From positions 310,001 through 374,000 of the forward strand of contig WACJ01000274.1 of the NCBI GenBank assembly GCA_008973525.1: 64,000 nucleotides of DNA. Reading direction: 5' to 3'. The DNA comes from Stenopsyche tienmushanensis. Taxonomy: Eukaryota; Arthropoda; Insecta; Trichoptera; Stenopsychidae. The notes below the pieces were generated by a model. The model saw only the letters and a program-made list of their open reading frames with translations, was not told the origin of the DNA and did not search any database. Positions 1-11,481 of the stretch are shown here, one piece after another. Numbering within the stretch: the first letter of the stretch is position 1; each line of letters starts with the position of its first letter. The position numbers and the translations under genes were made by a program.

Positions 1-235
1 TAAGGCTTTATTAAGTATAGCAAACAGCATTTCTCTTTTTCTTGCAAGTTTGAATTCTTTTGCTAGTTATATATATTGGATGGAATTTATTATTGTTCCG
101 GAATATGTTTGATTAATTTTGCCGTTGTAAATAATTATTTAGCAAATACAATTTTAAAAGCAGCCGGCACGTGAAGTCCTAATACATGTAAACATAAGCA
201 TGGCATATTATTAATCCTTTTGGCAGGGCTTTTAG

Positions 236-568
236 CAAAACGTCGGTCACGACATACATTTTGTCGTCATCAAGGAATCGCCACCCTCTCAGGTGGCTGG
301 CGACAGGTCGAAGGAGATAAAAGTCACTGGACGACAAGTTATTACTGTGCCAGGGTTGAAGAAGGACCTCCCATCCCGTGTCCTCAAAGCTGCCACAAAC
401 GTACCCCCATCTAAACAGAAACACCTGGACACGAAGACCAAACCTACGTCTACCCGCGATGACAGTTATCACACCGAAATCCTTACGGAGAGCCCATCAT
501 CTGTCACAATAAATACCTCGTTTGTGATCACTTACGGCTGTGACCCGTTTGAAGATTCGTCTTCATGA
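236..568 (+). CDS. Probable terminal coding exon of an unidentified gene
   Basis: An open frame of 110 codons runs from just after an acceptor-like cttttag (229-235) to TGA at 566-568. No ATG opens this frame, and TAG at 233-235 blocks extension to the left, so an internal or last exon fits better than a whole gene. A second acceptor-like ttttggcag ends at 226, but it would lead into a shorter frame. Base composition is close to 50% GC, clearly richer than the surrounding DNA. The peptide is hydrophilic, rich in Ser, Thr, Pro and Lys, has no membrane segment, and ends with the acidic/serine tail GCDPFEDSSS. A poly(A) signal follows about 240 bases downstream. I do not recognise the protein. 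Upstream exons would lie outside the window. The exon call is an inference from composition, frame length and splice signals. Confidence 0.5.
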   Translation, partial: QNVGHDIHFVVIKESPPSQVAGDRSKEIKVTGRQVITVPGLKKDLPSRVLKAATNVPPSKQKHLDTKTKPTSTRDDSYHTEILTESPSSVTINTSFVITYGCDPFEDSSS

Positions 569-804
569 AAAGCCAGGTTTATATTTGGAAATATGATTTA
601 GTGGTATTTTTCCAAAACAGTTTGCAGGGGCATTAATTTGACAAATGAAATAATCCATTCGGAGCCATTTCATTTTGAAAGCAGTGCTTATGAAATACAT
701 GAGTTTAAAGATCTTACAGAGTACTTATTTGACAAATAATAATTATTAAATTAGTTCTGAAGGATTGACATAAGACAGGAATGGATAAAGAGGTACAATA
801 TAAT

Positions 805-810
805 AATAAA
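805..810 (+). terminator. Poly(A) signal AATAAA after the putative terminal exon
   Basis: The canonical hexamer AATAAA lies 237 bases after the TGA of the putative last exon, in a run of A/T-rich sequence. It would give a 3' UTR of roughly 260 bases. It is the first AATAAA seen after that stop. AT-rich DNA produces this hexamer often, so its use is an inference. Confidence 0.4.
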
Positions 811-843
811 ACTGTAGAAGAATAATCAAAATTGGTAGGATGC

Positions 844-1195
844 TTAACCCTTTGAGTAGTAAACTAATTTTAAATTGTTATAAACTTAGACACTTATCTG
901 TCAGGACCGTCGCAGCGCGTATGAAGCTTGTACATAAATAAATAAACACTATCGATAGCACACAGTATTCGGTCATTTCTTCAAGTGAACATAAACAATA
1001 CACTTGAAATCGATTCGTTATATCATTCACACATCATTATTATTTGATACATTTGGGTTAACAATATATACAAACGTACAATGTACACTAAATACTCTCT
1101 CTGTCTCTGTTTGTTTCCGAGCTCAACGTGTAAGAATGCTCTTTATGAGTCACTGGAATTCGGACACAACTGACAATTTTGACATACATAGTTAA
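844..1195 (+). mobile_element. piggyBac-like MITE, TTAA family, copy 1
   Basis: The copy opens with TTAACCCTTTGAGTAGTAAA, the same end seen at 44652 and, inverted, at 8838, 14657 and 17209. The interior shares blocks with the other copies: a tract about 'atagcacacagtattcgg', a segment ending in TTGGGTTAAC, and a CTCTCTGTCTCTG-rich stretch. The right end is worn, and the TTAA at 1192-1195 is only the nearest candidate boundary. No transposase remains. TTAA targets with CCC-type termini are the hallmark of piggyBac-class elements; the class assignment is inference. Confidence 0.6.
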
Positions 1196-2034
1196 TTTCC
1201 GCGTCTACGTTAACACCAATATTCGTAATAAAATAATAAAAAAATCATCCTCCAACGATTAATATACTTATATGTACTTGTATATCTAATAGAGGCATAA
1301 ATAATTTATATCATTTAGTAAGTATCTATTAAAAGATATTTGTTATGTAATGGCGTCACAGCTGACAGATTATGGCAAAAGTTTTCGACGAAATCAAGAT
1401 ATATTTGGACCAATTGGAGACCTTTTATGGAAAGACCAATTAATTATTAAAAAAAAACTATTTTAGTAGTTGATTCGAAAAAAGATAAATTATTTCTAAA
1501 AAAAATGATTTAATCACGATGTAATATGCTTTCGCAAAAAAGGTCCAGAGAGAGAGTGGCAAAAAACTCAAATGAATGAAAGAGCATGTCTTCTAATTTT
1601 ATTAACAGTGTTTTAAATGTGAAAAAATATATAAAATTAACCAAAAAAAACCAAGTCTTATTACGATCAGTCTTAGAACTACACCGGCTCGGCAGAGCCG
1701 GTTGATAAAAATGCTGATTTTTTTATTACTTTGTATGCGATTAATAAAAAAATACTACCTTATTTGCATCCATATAACAATATTAAATTCAAAATGTTAG
1801 CTACTTTGACATTCAAATCTATTTATATCGTTAGACTACAGCGAGTTAGTCTGATGTATTTGTTTGCACATGGTCAAAAGTTTGCCCAATCAAAATGTAT
1901 ATACAATTGGCAAACAGACAGACACACACATGCAATCATGTATAACATTTATAACAGGAATATACATTTTTACGGAAATTTCATATAACTAGGAATTGGT
2001 ATATTGTATCTCTGTCGATTTGATATTGTTCTGG
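1196..2034. other. A+T-rich noncoding DNA with one strong small hairpin
   Basis: No gene is supported here. At 1683-1704 the bases form a stem of CCGGCTC against GAGCCGG followed by TTGATAA. The same hairpin, with a different loop, occurs inverted at 48859-48883, so both may be ends of one repeat family. A short CA-rich microsatellite (cagacagacacacaca) lies near 1914. Confidence 0.5.
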
Positions 2035-2534
2035 ATGATCGTCGCAACGATGCCATAATCGCTTTACGCCGATTACTTTCTGTCAGCTCCTATCAGCGTA
2101 AAACAATCTTCAATTTGAGGCAGAGTCAATTGTAAATAAGCACTGTTGATAGCATACAAGACCACGTCATTTCTTTACATAAACAATACACAAGAAAACG
2201 ATTAATTTGCTCCTGCTTTAGAAAGAAATGATAATCGGACAAAGACTCATTCAACAAGCTGCGACGAACAGGAAGCAATTAAATGAATAAGCGCTGTCAA
2301 TAGCACACAATATTTGCTCATTTATTTGCGTGAAAAATAACAAACTTGAAATCGAAATCATTATTAGTCGATAAATTTGGGTTAACGATCTATTCAATCG
2401 TGCGATGTGTGCGGGAAACCTCTCCGTCTCTGTCTCCCGAACTGCGCTACGTTCTCTCTCTGTCACAAGAGTGCTCTTTCTGAATAGTGTAGGGGGGATC
2501 CCAAGCGCTGAGATAGTACTCCCTTAGGGGTTAA
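2035..2534 (-). mobile_element. piggyBac-like MITE, TTAA family, copy 2
   Basis: The right boundary is TTAA at 2531-2534, preceded by CTCCCTTAGGGG; this inverted end matches the left end of the copy at 16804. Internal blocks match the other copies: the TTGGGTTAACGATCTAT motif near 2380 and a CTCTCCGTCTCTGTCTC tract near 2420. The left end is diffuse and was set where similarity to the right part of the 16804 copy (ccataatcgc) is lost. The element is noncoding; short open frames inside it are chance. Confidence 0.6.
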
Positions 2535-3562
2535 GCAGATTGTAATCTTATATATAAAAAATGTAAATCTGTTTGTTTGCTACGTATACATTCCTATACC
2601 ATTCATCTGATTGCGATTAAATATTAATGAATTTTTGGGCGTGAGTCCATGAAGGTTTTTAAATCAACACAGTCATTGTTTGTGTGCGGAATTTGTATCA
2701 TGCCTACAGCCTACATCATGTTGTACATTGAACAGTTATTCCGCGTCCATGAGTCCGACAGGAGACTCGAAATATCGGACATATATATATATATTTGAAA
2801 TCTTAATATATGTTAAAAATATATAAAAACATTCCAATAAACTGAATTAAAATACATACACATTATATATTTAAGTGTGGCATTGCAACGCATGTCGGGT
2901 ATTCGCTAATATAAAATAAATATTTGGGTAAAAATAATGTTTGGCGTGGTTTTTTTGTACAAAATCACGATATTTATACTTCCGATAGATCGTCTCAAAT
3001 ATCGCTTATCCAGTTTTCCTGGATTGCAAAAAGGAAATATTGAGCTGTCCTATGGAGAGTCGATAACGGATATGAACATTAAGAAGAAGAAACATTATAA
3101 TGATCAATTACACAAGTGTGTCATTAATTTGCCAACGCTTTGCAACGTTTTCGTCAAACATAATTGGCTTATGAAACAACACATGTGTTAAAAAATAATA
3201 AAATATCATCCTAATGTGTAGTTTTATTGATTTATACTAAAGGCGCTAACGTGATCATTGGACACATTTTGCTTGGATTTGAATATTTGTATTTTTAGAC
3301 AATTAACATCTTAAGAATCGACAGTAAATTATATGAGATATATGCTTAATAAGAGCACGTATTTGCACAAAAATGCATGTTTCCCCAAAATTTATTAGTG
3401 TTACAGTTACAAAATGTATCAAAATTTCTGTGCCAGCGTGAGATCGGTCTTTAAGGTGTTAATTTGTTAAAAAAAGGATAAAAAACCAATGCTACTAAAA
3501 TTATTTTTAATTGATAGAACAAGTGATCCGAATCAACATTATATTTGGTTCATTGAACATAT
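2535..3562. other. A+T-rich noncoding DNA
   Basis: No gene is supported. The segment after the MITE (about 2550-2640) has a TATATATAAAA followed by a TGTTTGTTTG motif that resembles Helitron-type insect repeats, but no diagnostic 3' end was found. A (TA)n run lies near 2781. The 84-codon open frame at 2937-3191 has no recognisable domain and AT-driven codon use. Confidence 0.4.
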
Positions 3563-3635
3563 GGGGGCGTAGCTCAGATGGTAGAGCGCTCGCTTAGCAT
3601 GTGAGAGGTACCGGGATCGATACCCGGCGCCTCCA
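3563..3635 (+). tRNA. tRNA-Ala (anticodon AGC)
   Basis: This is a complete 73-nt cloverleaf. Acceptor GGGGGCG pairs with CGCCTCC and contains the G3:U70 wobble pair, which is the classic alanine identity element, plus discriminator A. The anticodon stem CTCGC/GTGAG encloses loop TTAGCAT, giving AGC. The internal A box is TAGCTCAGATGG, and the T arm with GGGATCGATAC serves as B box. No intron is present and no CCA is encoded, as expected for a eukaryotic nuclear gene. It decodes GCU (and GCC after A34-to-inosine editing) in cytosolic translation. The sequence is identical to the gene at 43290 about 40 kb away, while the flanks differ. Confidence 0.97.
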
Positions 3636-3641
3636 AATATC

Positions 3642-3654
3642 TTTTTTTTTTTTT
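3642..3654 (+). terminator. Pol III T-run terminator for tRNA-Ala
   Basis: A run of 13 T starts six bases after the discriminator base. Four or more T on the non-template strand is the RNA polymerase III stop signal. Confidence 0.9.
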
Positions 3655-5880
3655 AATACACTTTTGATTATAAATTTAGATTTAAAAGCTAAAAATAATA
3701 AATAAATATATATTAATAAATTAATCATGCAATTAAGTATCACAAATTGAAGGATTTTTTTCATAAATCGACATTTTAAAATCAATGTCGATTGATATAA
3801 AATTTAATTTGGATCAAAAAATATATATTTAATTTAAACGTATTCCAAGAAAATTAATTCAATCCGTGTTAGTCCGTGTTTGCTTTAACACATTCCGAGC
3901 CGGTGATTTATTCAATGCCGCCTCATTATCTCACGTGACTCGAATGCATATAAATACGCCGACTCGAGATACGCTTTTAAGAGGGCACACAAAGGCCTCG
4001 CTTTAAAGAATTCATATTCACTTTTGGCCGGTTTTATTAAACGATTCGCATTGCGTATTTTTTGCGCGGCGTTTAATTTTAGTCACATGAATATTTTACG
4101 TGTGGTCACCCATTAAACGTGAAATATATATGTCACGTGGAATAAACGAATGTACACTTTAGCGATAAAAACGATGGAATTGCTTCAACGAAATACCTAT
4201 ACGGGATGATAAACCGAATTTGAGGAATTTTCGAATTATTTATCAAATTGAATCCATCCGCGGACAATAAAGCTGCAATCAATTTTACGTGGGGAAAACG
4301 CGTTTTATTTACGATTGGAGAGCCCGCGGAAGAATAGCAGTGTGATATTCTATTTACTTTTTTGGCTATACAAAGTTATTTGCTGTTTTTGTGGAAGTTT
4401 CGCGAAATTCGGGCGAGTTGCTTTGTTTTTCAATGAAAATTGAAGATCAAAGCCGAACGCGAAATTTCAATATTCTATCCGTGTCCGTGGAAATAATAAA
4501 AGCAAAACTTTTAATTCGCTCGCAAACTTTTCCTAATTAAAATAAACGGACGGACGTTTTCAATTAGGGCTTTTGTGTATAAAAGCACATGTCCACTCGG
4601 CCTGCGTGTGCTTATAAATACGACAGGATGAAAATGTTGCTTCCCGCTCCTGACCCTTGAATAATACTTCCCAAGGAGATCAAAAGTGTGTTTAATTAAT
4701 TGAATCAACCTCTTTAATGAGTTGGTTCGTTGGCGGCTCATTATGTGTTGAGCAACAATGGCGCCCTTCACTTGAAATCGCATCAGCAAAGTTTGGCCCT
4801 GAATATTTAATACATTTTTGTCAATTACACAACTTGGCACTCAAATTTTTGGTCCATTACTGAAATGGGGTAATTCGGAATAAGTTCATATTTGATTAGA
4901 AACATCATTATGTAATGAAGCCTCTAATGATATTTATATTTGAGCAAACCTTACATTAATATCATTTATAAGAGCGCATATGAATTTGATTATGAAATTT
5001 ACAATAATGAAGTAACATCCTTTTGATGTTTTTTAGTTTTATTTTTCAAATGATTGTCATTCTTCAGTTATCTACGTGAATAATGTATAAATATAATGTA
5101 TAAATCTCAAAAAATATTTATTTTAGTCCAAAATAGACTCAAATTACTTCTCATAGTCCAAGTAATTGCAATACATATTCGCTAAATTAAGATGCTTTTA
5201 TAAATCCAAATTGCATTTTGACAGTATTTGTAGTGATATAATTTTGACTTTTACATCAACTATAGTTTTTAACACTCAGGGTCCCAGTTTAGGAGGTAGA
5301 TTTTTTAGTGTTTATCGTAATTTTTTTTAACAAGGACATAACAATTAGAATTTGTTTAAACTTTGTGAATATCTTATTAATATAATATTTTGAAGTAAGA
5401 AGGATTTGAAGAAGGATATTGAAGGTCACCATCAGGATCAATTTTTATTAAAAATCAATGTGATATTTTGATTTTATTAATAATATATTTTTTAAGAATA
5501 TTAAGCCATTTTTGATTAAAAATTACATGTTTTGGGAGTATCTTAACAAAATATTACGATTTTTTACCATTCTTTTGCACCTTCCTTGCAATAAAAATCA
5601 CACTTTAAACAATAATATTATCTCAAAGTTAGCTTCATATCTATTAAAATTATTTATAAAATCTTTATGCAAATATTTTAAATAATTGGCTTACAACTTT
5701 TTGAATTAGAGTTCCGCCAGTTGAAAAAAGGTTGTTTTGAGAAAAACGCTTTTGAAAATAAAATTACCGAAAACGGGAAATTTAAGGCAGTAATAAATGA
5801 TATAAATTACCTAGCGACTAATCAGCTATTCCGACTCTATATAGTAACTCTTCCTCAGCTTTATATGCATAATTTTGAGC
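3655..5880. other. Noncoding DNA; compositionally richer block at about 4000-4860
   Basis: No exon is supported. The part from about 4000 to 4860 is less repetitive and less extreme in A+T than its surroundings. It has many distinct words (for example TCACGTG, GGCGCCC, GCGCGGCG) and no transposon features, which is the look of conserved regulatory DNA. The 109-codon open frame at 4511-4840 on the minus strand shows no domain. From 4860 to 5880 the sequence is simple and A/T-rich with nothing identified. Confidence 0.35.
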
Positions 5881-6180
5881 TTACATCTCCTCTTTTCGAG
5901 CTTTCCGAGCTTCCTTGGTCTCCGCTGCTCTGCGTTTATTCTGTTGGTTGACGCGCTGCTTATCCGTTTGCCATACATAATTAAAGCTTTGCGAGCCAAC
6001 AATTACTTTCAGCTCGTTCATAGTCATTATAAGTGCTGAATTCCCTTTATTCAATAAGGCAAAAACCATAAATGCTGCAAGCTTGATTACTTTTAGGCCA
6101 GAATGTAGATGATTTGGAGCCAATCGCCAAACGTCGAGTTGAAACATCCGTTTGCATTCTGCGTGTGACCACTTAAACAT
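5881..6180 (-). pseudogene. Mutator-like transposase relic, C-terminal part
   Basis: The minus-strand peptide contains VWRLAPNHLHSG, then an Ala/Leu-rich helix, then ELKVIVGSQS and a basic tail with RRAAETKEARKARKEE. The fragment at 32544-32942 has the matching VWRLASKHLHSS plus a similar downstream layout. Multi-copy arthropod proteins with this arrangement carry the Mutator-like transposase domain, in which a (K)TQN(x)NE motif precedes the VW segment. Here the TQN part is missing and the upstream frame (to about 6450) is broken, so it is a dead fragment. The family assignment comes from recalled motif knowledge. Confidence 0.55.
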
Positions 6181-8533
6181 CTCTTCAGTAATTCATCTTT
6201 CGACAAATCTTATATATATTGGAAGAATTTATTTCTGAAATTCGGGGATGCCATGAAGAAAAGTGCGCTTCAGGTTCCGTTCCAAGCGTTTTAGCTTTTT
6301 TGCTGGCACTTGTATCTTCACTAAAACTTGATTGACTCTCGATGTGTCGATTTTCGTAGAAGGATCTGTTATGTAGCTTACTACATCGGTCTTGGTATTC
6401 TGCTTTCCTTTCGAATAACATTATATTTTGACTTCTAACTTTCAACAAATACTAGGAAGGCCAAAGCTAAACTGATGATAACCGACGCTCTGGCGAAACG
6501 ATACCAATGCTTCTAGTGCCTTCTAGTTAAGACCTCTATGCTAAGAATTTGCAAATAAGAACGACTGCAGATATCTTCCTCTTCTTTCATTTCTTTTTTC
6601 TTCCCAAAATACAGGGATATAGAACTAGGTAGTGAATAATGATCTACTGTGCGGCTACTCCGTACTACGTGTTGCGTGCTCCAGCACCGATTTGCGTTCA
6701 CTATAGTGCTTATAACATCGGAAAAAAACGGAATTTTGTTGTGAAACTTTGAAAACATATTCTTGAATAGTTTTGCTAATAATCTATAAAATTAAAAAAA
6801 ATCGATTTTTCAAATAATTGTAAGTAAAAGCAAGTATAAGTTTTTTTTAAGTATAATATTTATATTTTTGTCTGAAGAAGCAATTCAAGTTATTAAGATT
6901 ATTGCTAGACGTCTAAAGATTAGGGTCATTCATAGATTAGGATTTATATATTCGTCTGAAAAACAAACAAAAATGAAAATGAATACCTTAATACATTTTT
7001 TAATATCTATTCTAATTTTTAATTGTTTTCGAATTTTAAGACTGGAGTACACATTGAAGGTTATGTTGTTATACTCATAAATAATAAATAGAGACGATAA
7101 GCAAATCTACGTAGTCACGAAAGCGGTTCCCTGAGTGTTAAACAGTGTCATTAAGCAAGTTATCAACAATCGGAAGACTTTATGTATCTTAACGATGGTA
7201 ATTATAATAAATGCGTCACCTTTTTGCTTCGACAGCCACTTATTATAATATTCGACGCTTTCTTATGCATAGTTAGCACAAAGATTTGCTTGATAAAAAG
7301 AGAAAGTTTCGCCTTAATTCCGCGGCGATGCCTTCGAAAATTAATTATTTATTACTTATGAATAATTATTTTCAGTTAAACGATCCAAAATCCGGTTCGC
7401 GAGGGAAAAAAGGCGAACACAAATTTATATAGGAAACTCGGTTAAGCCACGGTATTAATTATACTTGTAAAAAAATTTAAAACTTCCCAAACTTTGCCAA
7501 CTTCCAGCGCCGTCCTCTTTATTGCGCGATCTCAAATATTTGATTTAGTTCGTAATTAAGTAGCGGCAAAAAATATATATAATTCAAAACGGGGTGAAAA
7601 ACTCACATTTTACGCCGCGTAACGGGGTGGTTCTCTTCGTTGTTCTGTGTTCGTGGAAAAAAAGCATTTTTTTCTTGTTCTTATCGTGAGGGTTGGAAAC
7701 TTTAACGAGGCATGCAAATTCATGTTCTTGGAACAAAACTTTTCGTAAATGAAATGAAAATTATTTTTATTCATCTCATTTATTCCCAAGTGAATGAATT
7801 GTCAAGTAAGGGTTCGCGAGGCCCTTGAAATTACACGCGAAATCAATTTCACTTCAATTTTTGTACAAAATTGAAAAACTAATAGTTTTGAAAAAAATAT
7901 TAGGAAAGGAAAGTCTAAATTGATATGGATTGTTGAAATCAATCATTTAAAATGGAATGAAAATTATATTAATTGGTATGTTTATTTACACATATTCAAA
8001 ATATCTGCTTTATAATCAATTCTATGCAAATTTATTTGATCCGATAATATACCTGAAACGTAGATCAAAGGCTAAATATTATTAAATGTCATTAATCTTG
8101 ACAGCGATAGTGATAGTTCGAAAGACCCAAAATTTCAATGGGCGTTCAGCTAATCTGTCATTTCTGTCAATCAAACAACAGTAATTCCAACCACCAGACT
8201 GATTCTTGTAAGATAAACTTTAAGTACAAAATATTGTTAATTTGTATAGAATATTTCCAATATTAGTATTTTCTTAGTACTCTTTCATTTTTCAATCGTT
8301 ATATTAATTCACAATTATATGTATGAATATAACGGTACTATCTGTTAAATCTGTTGACCCTTCACTTCTCATCCATTGCGTTATAGGATTTTCATTAGTT
8401 CACATCAAATTTATTAAGATGTATATAATCATAAAGCAAGTGCAAAATCCTATACTCGTATTAGAAAAGCTTGGGCCTGAATCCAGATTGTGAATAAAAA
8501 AAATGATCATACCAATTTGGCAGATCGAACGTA
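6181..8533. other. Noncoding DNA, no gene recognised
   Basis: Minus-strand open frames at 6185-6448 and 6513-6758 sit just upstream of the transposase relic and might be its decayed N-terminal part, but no motif confirms this. The rest is A+T-rich. A block at about 7330-7850 is somewhat richer in CG-containing words (for example TTCGCGAGG) without an open frame. Confidence 0.35.
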
Positions 8534-8838
8534 TTAATCCCTTAAAGAGGCAAGACACAGAATTGTGTTCGAACTCCAGTGATTCAGAAAGAGTATTCTT
8601 ACACGTTGAGTTCCGAGACAGACAGAGATGGAGAGTGTCTTGCACGTTGAGTTTGGAGAGAAACAGAGACAGAGAGAGTATCTTGCGTATATCGTACGAT
8701 TGTATAGATCGTTAACCCAAATTTATCGACTAATAATGATATGTGAATGATATAATGATGAATCGATTTCAAGTGTTTTGTTTATGTTTACTTGAAGAAA
8801 TTACCGATTTAAAATTATCTCACTACTCAAAGGGTTAA
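8534..8838 (-). mobile_element. piggyBac-like MITE, TTAA family, copy 3
   Basis: TTAA is present at both ends (8534-8537 and 8835-8838). The right end read inverted is TTAACCCTTTGAGTAGTGAG, matching the left end of copies at 844 and 44652. The left end, TTAATCCCTTAAAGAGG, matches the other terminus. A GA-rich tract (agacagagatgg) and the TCGTTAACCCAAATTTATCG motif are shared with the family. The length of 305 bp shows internal deletion compared with the 406-bp copy at 16804. Confidence 0.7.
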
Positions 8839-9009
8839 AACCTTTTAGTTTACTTATATAATATATAAGTAAGGATCATTTACGGCTTTTGAGCATTTTT
8901 TATTCAGGATTGTAACAAAATATAATGATTATTTTAAATATTTTATACACGCCATTAAAATTTATTGTTTTGTAACGTTGAGGCGGGGGCGCTCTTGGGG
9001 GCAGAGTCC

Positions 9010-9316
9010 CCGGCTCCGTTCTTCTATCAGGCTGTGATGTTGCTGGACGAATAGATGAGAATAGACGGGCGTCGAATAGAAAGACTCTCTTCTCTAAATA
9101 GCTATTTATTCCACACGAGAGCGAGAGATCTGGCTGCAGGAGGGACGCCCTCCCGCAACCAAGGCCAAGGCGCACGGGCAAAAAGCGATCGGTCGGTATG
9201 CAGGTGCAATGTCTCCGCAGGGCCACAAGAGATGGCGCTGTTAAAATAACATATTGCACCTTAAAAGAGACGGAAGATGTCGCTGTTAATCTGGAGAATT
9301 AAATATGCTCAGACTA
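9010..9316 (-). repeat. Dispersed repeat, LTR-like, copy A
   Basis: About 300 bp align with 28190-28520, including the shared words GGCGTCGAA, GAGAGATCTGGCTGC, CGGTCGGTAT and ATGGCGCTGTTAAAATAACA. Read on the minus strand there is an AATAAA (+ strand tttatt near 9105) followed by a GC-richer block, and TGTTATTTTAACAGCGCCAT could be an LTR start. No internal retroelement coding, primer-binding site or target duplication was found, so the class remains open. Open frames on both strands here are by-products of the repeat. Confidence 0.45.
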
Positions 9317-10964
9317 ACTTTATCTACACTTTATTTAGGGTTATCTCGATTTACTAATAATACTAATTAAAATAGTTTTTTACAAGGCATTCTGACCAAT
9401 ACATCCCAAAATATATTCAGTTACGTAGTAAAGATCATTCAATGGGCACCAAGGCTGCCTGGTTGTGGTTTATTTAAAAACAATAAAAAAAACACCAAGA
9501 TTCATTAAAATATGAAGACATTTTTGGATTCATTATTCATCATTAGAATTTTTTGATATTAGATTAGAAAAAGATAGCGACTTATCGGTGAGTCGCTGGA
9601 GTTTAAAAATAAATATGTATGATCAATCGCATCAATTTAATTTTTGCCTAATTTTCTGAATTTACTAAAGTAAATACTTAAATTATGCATGACATAATTA
9701 TTTTTTTATGCCTTTTTTAAAAAAGACTTAACCTTTACATTTAGAATAATTCTCCGAAACAGTGACATTTAGAATAATTCTCTAACACTAAAAATGTCGA
9801 AAAAAAATCTTTCTTAATATAATATATATTTGAAATATTTCATCAGGGTTATCACAAAATATCTAATTTATTCTAAAATATTAGTCAGTTTTTTTTATAA
9901 AAAGAGTTTAAGTTATAAATTTTTCATACACAAAAAGTAAATATACTCTAAAAAATATGTATATTGTGAATAATTATGACTAGTTTCATATTTTTCGAAT
10001 GGAAAAATTGCAAAAATACATGTTGTCCTGTTACCATACTTTTGCACACTCGTCTTAGCAATAGGTGTTTTATGTTTTTGATTGTTTTTCAAACGCCTAA
10101 ACGTTTGTTGTGGTGTATGTTACTTCTTCTTCAATATTGTGAGACAATCTTAGTAAGAACCAAGTGGTTTTTTTTTGTGCAAAAAATATTTCAATTATTT
10201 TTTAAAAATGGTTTTACCTATGCACCGACAAATTTGTTTTGGAGGTCAGTGAGGTATTTTGCTACGTTAGATAGTCTACAATTGGTAAAACTTATTCTAG
10301 TTAATTGGTATGACATATCTAACCGAATGTTGTAAGTTATGCTAACAATTGTATTGGTAAAAAATCATAAAAAAAACCACCCCTTTTAAAGATACAAAGT
10401 AAATTTCGTTACATTCAGCGAGAGAATCTAATTTTAGGGATTGAAAAAATCCAGAGGCATTGATCTTGGAGTGCTGTGCAAACAGCTTGGATATTACGAT
10501 TGGCAAATAAAAATTGATACAAAGTCAACAGCGCGGCGGTGTATTGACTAGTGAGAGTGCAAACCTTTTTATTGCCATTGAAAATTATAGGAAACAAACG
10601 AAGAAAGAAAAGAAGTAATTGGTTGATTGAACGATAACAGTGGGGGATGGAAAAAGTTTCCCAGAGAGTCGACTGGAAGATACTCCGCCAGCATACATAC
10701 TTTTGTCCCCACATTAATTTACTTTCGGGAATGTAATGAAAACGTCACTTTTCCATTGGGAATAGAGATAGATTGAAATACCGTCTATCGTAAAACAATT
10801 AAATAGACCGATTTACTTCATCTGCGGATTAAAAGTCGAAATTAGAGGATATTCCGGGAGGGTGGAAAATTTATAACGAGCTTTAATTTGCCCTTAATCT
10901 TATAGCGTCAGCGATTATGCTTTTATTATGCATCAAAATTATGGCAAATTTTAGGAATATCGCC
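9317..10964. other. A+T-rich noncoding DNA
   Basis: Nothing was identified. The 119-codon open frame at 9976-10335 is AT-driven, rich in Phe and Leu, has no domain, and has no signals around it. A slightly less biased stretch at 10400-10900 shows no feature either. Confidence 0.4.
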
Positions 10965-10971
10965 AAAAAAA
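10965..10971 (-). terminator. Pol III T-run terminator for tRNA-Gly
   Basis: Seven A on the + strand give T7 on the transcribed minus strand, starting three bases after the discriminator of the tRNA-Gly gene. Confidence 0.85.
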
Positions 10972-10974
10972 GAT

Positions 10975-11045
10975 TGCATCGGCCGGGAATCGAACCCGGG
11001 CCGCCCGCGTGGCAGGCGAGCATTCTACCACTGAACCACCGATGC
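10975..11045 (-). tRNA. tRNA-Gly (anticodon GCC)
   Basis: This is a complete 71-nt gene on the minus strand. Acceptor GCATCGG pairs with CCGATGC, and the discriminator is A. The anticodon stem encloses CTGCCAC, giving anticodon GCC, which decodes GGC and GGU. A box TGGTTCAGTGG and B box GGTTCGATTCC match the Pol III internal promoter consensus well. No intron is present. It lies 436 bases upstream of the first tRNA-Lys. The + strand open frame over this gene (with the peptide RPGIEPGPPAWQA) is a known artefact of antisense tRNA-Gly. Confidence 0.97.
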
Positions 11046-11481
11046 TTGCTTTCGTTGTTGATATTTTATAATAGTTGCAATACTTGCCAAAATAATAAAT
11101 TTTAAATAAAATATTTTTAAAAAATCTTATATAATTATTTTTGTGAAATTACTTATGCCACTTTTGATATTCCAAAGATTACTAGATGCTGTACAATGAA
11201 AGCTCAACGCTTATTAAGCGTCCATGTTTTAATCAATTATTTGTACTTTCAATCTGTTTACACGAATACCTCTAATTCTCCAACGTCTAGACCTCAAATC
11301 GAATATTTTACGCAGAATATTTAATATGGGGTCTAGACTGTTTAGATATGGGATATTGCGATTTTAAGATCAAATCTAAAATTCATGAACGGCAAGGATT
11401 CTAAAATATAAAAAAAAATACAGAATGTAAGACTTTTGGTTTGATGTCATGGACCCAATTAATTTTACTTCTTTTTACACT

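Noticed and set aside
2550..2640. Helitron-like 5' end (TATATATAAAA ... TGTTTGTTTG)
   Set aside because: The words are common in AT-rich insect DNA; no 3' hairpin with CTRR end could be tied to it.
9976..10335. 119-codon open frame
   Set aside because: Phe/Leu-rich, AT-driven composition, no domain, no splice or transcription signals.
10917..11105. Open frame with peptide RPGIEPGPPAWQAS
   Set aside because: It is the antisense reading of the tRNA-Gly gene, a well-known false protein.
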